From NCBI RefSeq assembly GCF_041296385.1, contig NW_027183589.1:124001-188000 (forward strand): a stretch of DNA of 64,000 nucleotides, given 5' to 3'. Within the stretch, counting starts at the first letter, position 1; each line of letters starts with the position of its first letter. Of the stretch, positions 55,904 to 64,000 are shown piece after piece. The stretch comes from Aphelocoma coerulescens. Taxonomy: Eukaryota > Chordata > Aves > Passeriformes > Corvidae. The notes under the pieces are model-generated. The model did not search any database. It was not told the origin of the DNA and was given only the letters and a program-made list of their open reading frames with translations. The position numbers were made by a program, and so were the translations under genes.

Positions 55904-58660
55904 GTGCGGGGTTTGGGGGGGAAATTTTGGGGGGGTCAGGTCAAATTTGGGGGATTTTGCGAGGATTTTGGGAATTTCAGGTGGGATTTGGGTGGGATTT
56001 GGGAATTTCGGGTGGGATTTGAGAGGTCCATGGGTGATTTTTGGGGTGTTTTAGGTGGGATTTTGGGGGTTTGAGGTTGGATTTGGGGCTCCAGGGAGGA
56101 TTTGGGATGGTCCAGGTGGAATTTGAGGGGATTTAGGGAAGATTTGGGGAGATTTAGGTTGGATTTGGAAGTTTTAGGTGGGATTTGGGTGGGATTAGGG
56201 AATTTCAGGGGTCCATGGGTGATTTTTGGGGTGTTTTAGGTGGGATTTTGGGGGGTTGAGGTTGGGTTTGGGGGTCCTGGGGGGGAAATTTGGGGGGGTT
56301 CAGGTCAAATTTGGGGGATTTTCCAAGGATTTTGGGAATTTCAGGTGGGATTTGGGTGGGATTGGGGAATTTCAGGTGGGATTTGAGGGGTCCATGGGTG
56401 ATTTTTGGGGTGTTTTAGGTTGGATTTTGGGGGGTTGAGGTTGGGTTTGGGGGTCCTGGGGGGGAAATTTGGGGGGTTCAGGTCAAATTTGGGGGATTTT
56501 CCAAGGATTTGGGGGATTTTCAGAGGATTTGGGTGGGATTTGGGAATTTCGGGTGGGATTTGAGAGGTCCATGGGTGATTTTTGGGGTGTTTTAGGTGGG
56601 ATTTTGAGGGTTGAGGTTGGGTTTGGGGTATCCTCGGGGGAAATTTGTGGGGTTCAGGTCAAATTTGGGGGATTTTCAGAGGATTTGGGGGGATTTGGGA
56701 ATTTTGGGTGGGATTTGGGAATTTTGGGTGGGATTTGAGGGGTCCATGGGTGATTTTTGGGGTGTTTTAGGTGGGATTTTGGGGGCTTGAGGTTGGGTTT
56801 GGGGTATCCTCGGGGGAAATTTGTGGGGTTCAGGTCAAATTTGGGGGATTTTCCGAGGATTTGGGGGATTTTCAGAGGATTTGGGTGGGATTGGGGAATT
56901 TCAGGTGGGATTTCAGGGGTCCATGGGTGATTTTTGGGGTGTTTTAGGTGGGATTTGGGGGGGTTGAGGTTGGGTTTGGGGGTCCTGGGGGGGAAATTTG
57001 GGGGGTTCAGGTCAAATTTGGGGGATTTTCTGAGGATTTTGGGAATTTCAGGTGGGATTTGGGTGGGATTTGGGAATTTTGGGTGGGATTTGAGAGGTCC
57101 ATGGGTGATTTTTGGGGTGTTTTAGGTGGGATTTTGAGGGTTGAGGTTGGGTTTAGGGTATCCTCGGGGGAAATTTGTGGGGTTCAGGTCAAATTTGGGG
57201 GATTTTCTGAGGATTTGGGGGATCTTGAGAGGATTTGGGTGGGATTTGGGAATTTTGGGTGGGATTTGAGGGGTCCATGGGTGATTTTTGGGGTGTTTTA
57301 GGTGGGATTTTGGGGGCTTGAGGTTGGGTTTGGGGGTCCTGGGGGGGAAATTTGTGGGGTTCAGGTCAAATTTGGGGGATTTTCCGAGGATTTGGGGGAT
57401 CTCGAGAGGATTTGGGTGGGATTTGGGAATTGGGTGGGATTTGAGAGGTCCATGGGTGATTTTTGGGGCGTTTTAGGTGGGATTTTGGGGGCTTGAGGTT
57501 GGGTTTGGGGTGTCCTTGGGGGAAATTTGGGGGGTTCAGGTCAAATTTGGGGGATTTTCCGAGGATTTTGGGAATTTCAGGTGGGATTTGGGTGGGATTT
57601 GGGAATTTCAGATGGGATTTGAGAGGTCCATGGGTGATTTTTGGGGTGTTTTAGGTGGGATTTTGGGGGGTTGAGGTTGGGTTTGGGGGTCCTGGGGGGG
57701 AAATTTGGGGGGTTCAGGTCAAATTTGGGGGATTTTCCGAGGATTTAGGGGATTTTCAGAGGATTTGGGTGGGATTTGGGTGGGATTTGGGAATTTCAGG
57801 TGGGATTTGAGAGGTCCATGGGTGATTTTTGGGGTGTTCTAGGTGGGATTTTGGGGGGTTGAGGTTGGGTTTGGGGGTCCTGGGGGGGAAATTTGGGGGG
57901 TTCAGGTCAAATTTGGGGGATTTTCCGAGGATTTAGGGGATTTTCAGAGGATTTGGGTGGGATTTGGGTGGGATTTGGGAATTTCAGGTGGGATTTCAGG
58001 GGTCCATGGGTGATTTTTGGGGTGTTTTAGGTGGGATTTTGGGGGGTTTGAGTTTGGGTTTGGGGCTCCAGGGAGGATTTGGGAATTTCAGGTGGAATTT
58101 GGGGGGGATTTAGGGAAGATTTGGGGAGATTTAGGTTGGACTTGGGAGTTCCAGGTGGGATTTGGAGGAGGTTTTGGTCAAATTTGGGGGAATTCAGGTG
58201 AAATTTTGGGGATTTCAGAGCAGTTTGGGGGGATTCGCGGTCGGATTTGGGAATTTCAGGTGGAATTTGGGGGGATTCAGGTGAGATCTGGGGGATTTTT
58301 AGAGGATTTGGGTGGGATTTGGGAATTTCAGGGCAGATTTGGGGGGTTCGCGGTCGGATTTGGGAATTTCAGGTGGAATTTGGGGGGATTCAGATGAGAT
58401 TTGGGGGATTTTTAGAGGATTTGGGTGGGATTTGGGAATTTCAGGGCAGATTTGGGGGGTTCGCGGTCGGATTTGGGAATTTCAGGTGGAATTTGGGGGG
58501 ATTCAGATGAGATTTGGGGGATTTTTAGAGGATTTGGGTGGGATTTGGGAATTTCAGGTGGGATTTGGGAATTTCAGGTGAAATTTGGGGGGATTTCAGT
58601 CAAATTCGGGGCAGATCCATTGGGATTTGAGGGGGTTTTGGGTGGTTTTTGCTGCCTCTC
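55904..58660. repeat. Intronic satellite with about 178-bp higher-order unit
   Basis: At least 12 copies of a unit marked by 'gtccatgggtgatttttgg', starting at 56026, 56211, 56390, 56567, 56742, 56919, 57097, 57273, 57448, 57626, 57814 and 58002 (spacing 175-188 bp). Within it 'gggatttgggaatttcagg' forms a lower-order 20-bp repeat. The right end (58080-58600) is a different block repeated about 112 bp apart (58290, 58405, 58515). Confidence 0.95.
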
Positions 58661-58674
58661 TCCACCCCAAATGA

Positions 58675-60760
<2,086 letters not shown>

Positions 60761-60799
60761 TCCTCCTACATCACCCTCGTGGTGCTCTTCGTGCCCAAG
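60761..60799 (+). pseudogene. GABBR1: Duplicated tail of coding exon 20 with intact donor
   Basis: These 39 bases are identical to the last 39 coding bases of exon 20 ([13 protein letters not shown]) and are followed by the same 'gtgagcccggcgggaattcc'. The bases before the break ('gggatccgcgag') do not match exon 20. 'gcgag' supplies an AG directly before 'ttcctcc', but there is no pyrimidine tract. I read it as a non-functional exon fragment. Confidence 0.9.
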
Positions 60800-61500
60800 G
60801 TGAGCCCGGCGGGAATTCCGGGGCAAAATCGGGAATTTTTGGGATTTTTCGGGATTTTTTTGGGAATTTTTAACATTTTTTTTCGATTTTTTTGGGTCTT
60901 TTTTGGGGTTTTTTAGGGTTTTTTTTAGTTTTTTTTCTGCTTTTTTTCCATTTTTTTGCGATTTTTTGGGGGGTTTGCAGGGATTTCTTTGGATTTGGGG
61001 ATTTTATGGGATTTGGGGGATTTTTAGGATTTTTTTGGGGGATTTTTAAAAATTTTTTTCGGATTTTTTTTTTTTTTTCGGATTTTTTTCAGATTTTTTT
61101 CTGATTTTATGCGATTTTGGGGGGATTTTTTAGGATTTTTTAGGATTTTTTTGAGGAATTTTTTGGGATTATTGAAGGGTTTTCTGGGATTTTGGGAGAG
61201 GATTTTTTGGGATTTTTTAGGATTTTATTGGGATATTTTGGGATTTTTTGGGGGGATTTTTGGGGGAATTTTAGGGGATTTTTTTAGGATTATTTTGGGG
61301 ATTTTGGAAGAGGATTTTTTGGGATTTTTTTGGATTTTATGAGATTTTTTTGGCGTTTTTTAGGATTTTATGGGATTTTTGGAGAGAATTTTTGGGGATT
61401 TTTTGGGGATTTTTTTGGGGATTGTGGGAGAGGAATTTTTGAGATTTTTTTTGGATTTTGGGAGAGAATTTTTTTTTGATTTTATAGGATTTTTTAGGGA
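60800..61500. repeat. Right copy of the duplication and T-rich GGGATTTTTTAGGATTTT repeats
   Basis: Matches 60087-60760 with insertions and deletions in T runs, then continues as 'ttttgggattttttaggat' units to about 61500. Confidence 0.85.
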
Positions 61501-64000
61501 ATATTGGGGAAAAATGGGGAAAACCGGGGAAAAATGGGGAAAAATCGGAGAAAAATTGGGAAAAATTGAGGAAAAATGGGGGTAAAATGGGGAAAAATTG
61601 GGGGAAAATGGGGAAATAATGGGGAAAAAATGGAGAAAAAGAGGGGAAAAATCGGGGAAAAAAGGGGAAAAATTTGGGAAAAATTGGGAAAAATGGGGAA
61701 AAATTGGGGAAAAATTAGGCAAAAATCAGGGGAAAAATGGGAAACATCAGGGAAAAATAAGGGAAAAATGGAGGAAAAATGGGGGGAAAAATGGAGAAAA
61801 ATTGGGGAAAAATCGGGAAAAATGGAGGAAAAACGGGAAAAAATCGGGGATAAATGGGGAAAAATGGGGGGAAAATTGGGGGAAAAATGGGAGGAAAATG
61901 GGGGAAAAATCGGGGAAAAATGTGGGAAAAATTGGGGGAAAATGGAGAAAAATGGGGAAAAATCGGGAAAAATGGGGGAAAAATTGGGAAAAATCTGGGA
62001 AAAATTGGCGAAAAATGTGGGAAAATCAGGGAAAAATCAGGGAAAAAATGGAGAAAAATCGGGGAAATATCGGGGAAAAATTGGGGAAAAATCAGGAAAA
62101 ATGGGGGAAAAATTGGGGATAAATGGGGGAAAAATGGGGGGGGAAATGGGGGGAAATGGGGGGAAAATGGAGAAAAATGGGGAAAAATCTGGGAAAAATG
62201 GGGGAAAAATGGGAAAAAATCGGGGATAAATGGGGAAAAATGGGGGGAAATGTGGGAAAAATGGGGAAAAATCGGGAAAAAATCAGGGGGAAAATGGGGA
62301 AAAAATTGGGGAAAAATGGGGAAAAAATAGGGGAAAATGGGGGAAAAATGGGAAAAAATCAGGGGAAAATGGGGGAAAAATTGGGGAAAAATGGGGGAAA
62401 ATTGGGGAAAAATCGGGAAAAATGGGGGAAAAATTGGCGAAAAATGTGGGAAAATCGGGGAAAAATCAGGGAAAAAATGGAGAAAAATCGGGGAAAATGG
62501 GGGAAAAATTGGGGAAAAATGGGGGAAAATTGGGGAAAAAACGGGGAAAAATTGGGAAAAATCAGGGAAAAATGGGGAAAAATCAGGGAAAAAAGGGGGA
62601 AAAATCGGGGAAAAACGGGGAAAAATTGGGAAAAATGGGGGAAAAATCAGGGAAAAAACGGGGAAAAATTGGGAAAAATCAGGGAAAAATTGGGAAAAAT
62701 CAGGGAAAAAACGGGGAAAAATCAGGGAAAAATTAGGGAGAAAATGGAGAAAAATCGGGGAAAAACGGGGAAAAATTGGGAAAAATGGGGGAAAAATGGG
62801 GGAAAATTGGGGAAAAATCGGGAAAAAATAGGGGAAAATTGGGGAAAATCAGGGAAAAATTGGGAAAAATCTGGGAAAAATGGGGAAAAATCAGGGAAAA
62901 ATTGGGAAAAATCCGGGAAAAATGGGGAAAAAATTGGGGAAAAATGGGGAAAAAATAGGGGAAAATTGGGGAAAAATCGGGAAAAATGGGGGAAAAATGG
63001 GGGAAAATCAGGGAAAAATCAGGGAAAAAATGGAGAAAAATCGGGGAAAAAACGGGGAAAAATTGGGAAAAATGGGGAAAAATCAGGGGAAAAATGGGGG
63101 AAAAATGGGGGAAAAAATGGAGAAAAATTGGGGGAAAATGGGGGAAAAATGGGGGGAAAAATGGGGGGAAATGGGGGGAAAATGGAGAAAAATGGGGAAA
63201 AATCTGGGAAAAATGGGGGAAAAATGGGAAAAAATCGGGGATAAATGGGGAAAATGGGGGAAATGTGGGGAAAATGGGGGAAAAATGGGGAAAAATGGGG
63301 GAAAAAATGGGGGGAAATGTGGGAAAATTGGGAAAATGGGAGAAAAATCAGGGAAAAAATGGAGAAAAATGGGGGAAAATCGGGGAAAAATCAGGGAAAA
63401 AAATGGGAAAAATGGGGGAAAAATGGGGAAAAATCGGGAAAAAATCAGGGGGAAAATGGAGAAAAAATTGGGGAAAATTGGGGAAAAATCGGGAAAAATG
63501 GGGGAAAAATTGGGGGAAAAATGGGGGAAAATTGGGAAAAATGGGGGAAAATTGGGGAAAAAACCGGGGAAAAAATTGGGAAAAATCAGGGAAAAATTGG
63601 GAAAAATCAGGGAAAAATCGGGAAAAATCAGGGAAAAATGGGGAAAAATCAGGGGAAAAATGGGGGAAAAATCAGGGAAAAATGGGGAAAAATCAGGGAA
63701 AAAACGGGGAAAAATCGGGGGGAAAATGGAGAAAAAATTGGGGAAAAATGGGGAAAAAATAGGGGAAAATTGAGGAAAATCAGGGAAAAATTGGGAAAAA
63801 TGGGGGAAAAATCAGGGAAAAAACGGGGAAAAATTGGGAAAAATCAGGGAAAAATGGGGAAAAATCGGGGAAAAACGGGGAAAAATGGGGAAAAAATAGG
63901 GGAAAAACGGGGGAAAAATTGGGAAAAATCAGGGAAAAATCAGGGAAAAAACGGGGAAAAATTGGGAAAAATCAGGGAAAAATGGGGAAAAATCAGGGAA
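61501..64000. repeat. Intronic purine-rich minisatellite, GGGGAAAAATGGGGGAAAAAT, to window end
   Basis: About 2.5 kb of 'ggggaaaaattggggaaaaa', 'tcagggaaaaatggggaaa' and 'cgggaaaaatgggggaaaa' units, with higher-order near-copies (for example around 62150 and 63165, about 1.0 kb apart). It continues past the right edge. Lys/Gly/Glu/Asn open frames on + are spurious. Confidence 0.93.

Noticed and set aside
60761..60799. Second functional TM7 exon
   Set aside because: Only the last 39 coding bases are copied, and there is no pyrimidine tract before it; TM6 and half of TM7 are missing.

Overview
The window holds one recognisable gene, on the + strand: GABBR1, which encodes subunit 1 of the metabotropic GABA-B receptor. 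Twenty coding exons (11651 to 60086) join in frame into about 856 codons. They run from the GABA-B1a signal peptide through two sushi domains, the Venus-flytrap GABA-binding domain and all seven transmembrane helices. The intracellular C-terminal tail lies beyond the right edge. A second start at 26869 opens the alternative GABA-B1b form, which lacks the sushi domains (about 743 codons in the window). The seven residues I associate with GABA binding in the mammalian protein are all present, so the gene looks intact as far as it can be read.

The organism is a vertebrate. GC-rich third codon positions and introns built almost wholly of short tandem repeats point to a bird, probably a GC-rich dot microchromosome. 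In mammals GABBR1 sits in the extended MHC region, so an MHC-bearing microchromosome is plausible. This placement is inference; the sequence names no species.

Layout: 1-3560 is upstream tandem repeat. 3560-4125 is GC-rich, ATG-free in its last 220 bases and ends in a strong donor, so it is a candidate 1a promoter and 5' UTR exon. 4126-11650 is the presumed first intron, with a large inverted-repeat array, a homeodomain-type TAATTA island (about 6600-6790), an AT-rich stretch with three phased octamer motifs, and two minisatellites. 11651-24648 carries the 1a-specific exons (signal peptide, sushi 1, sushi 2, an 18-nt microexon). 26660-27186 is the 1b leader and the first shared exon. 27187-49286 carries the rest of the ligand-binding domain and the stalk, 49888-60086 the transmembrane domain, and 60087-64000 a partly duplicated intron running off the window.

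About 4% of the window is coding. Nearly every large intron has its own private tandem-repeat family. The most notable signals are: the 3' end of the first shared exon, with its splice donor, amplified six more times inside the next intron; a tandem duplication of about 713 bp that copied the tail and donor of the TM6-TM7 exon; a pair of perfect RFX X-box palindromes in the satellite-free core of one intron; complementary arrays flanking exons 7-9 and exon 20, which could support back-splicing; a GC-AG intron; and a 1b signal peptide made of a 21-bp repeat.
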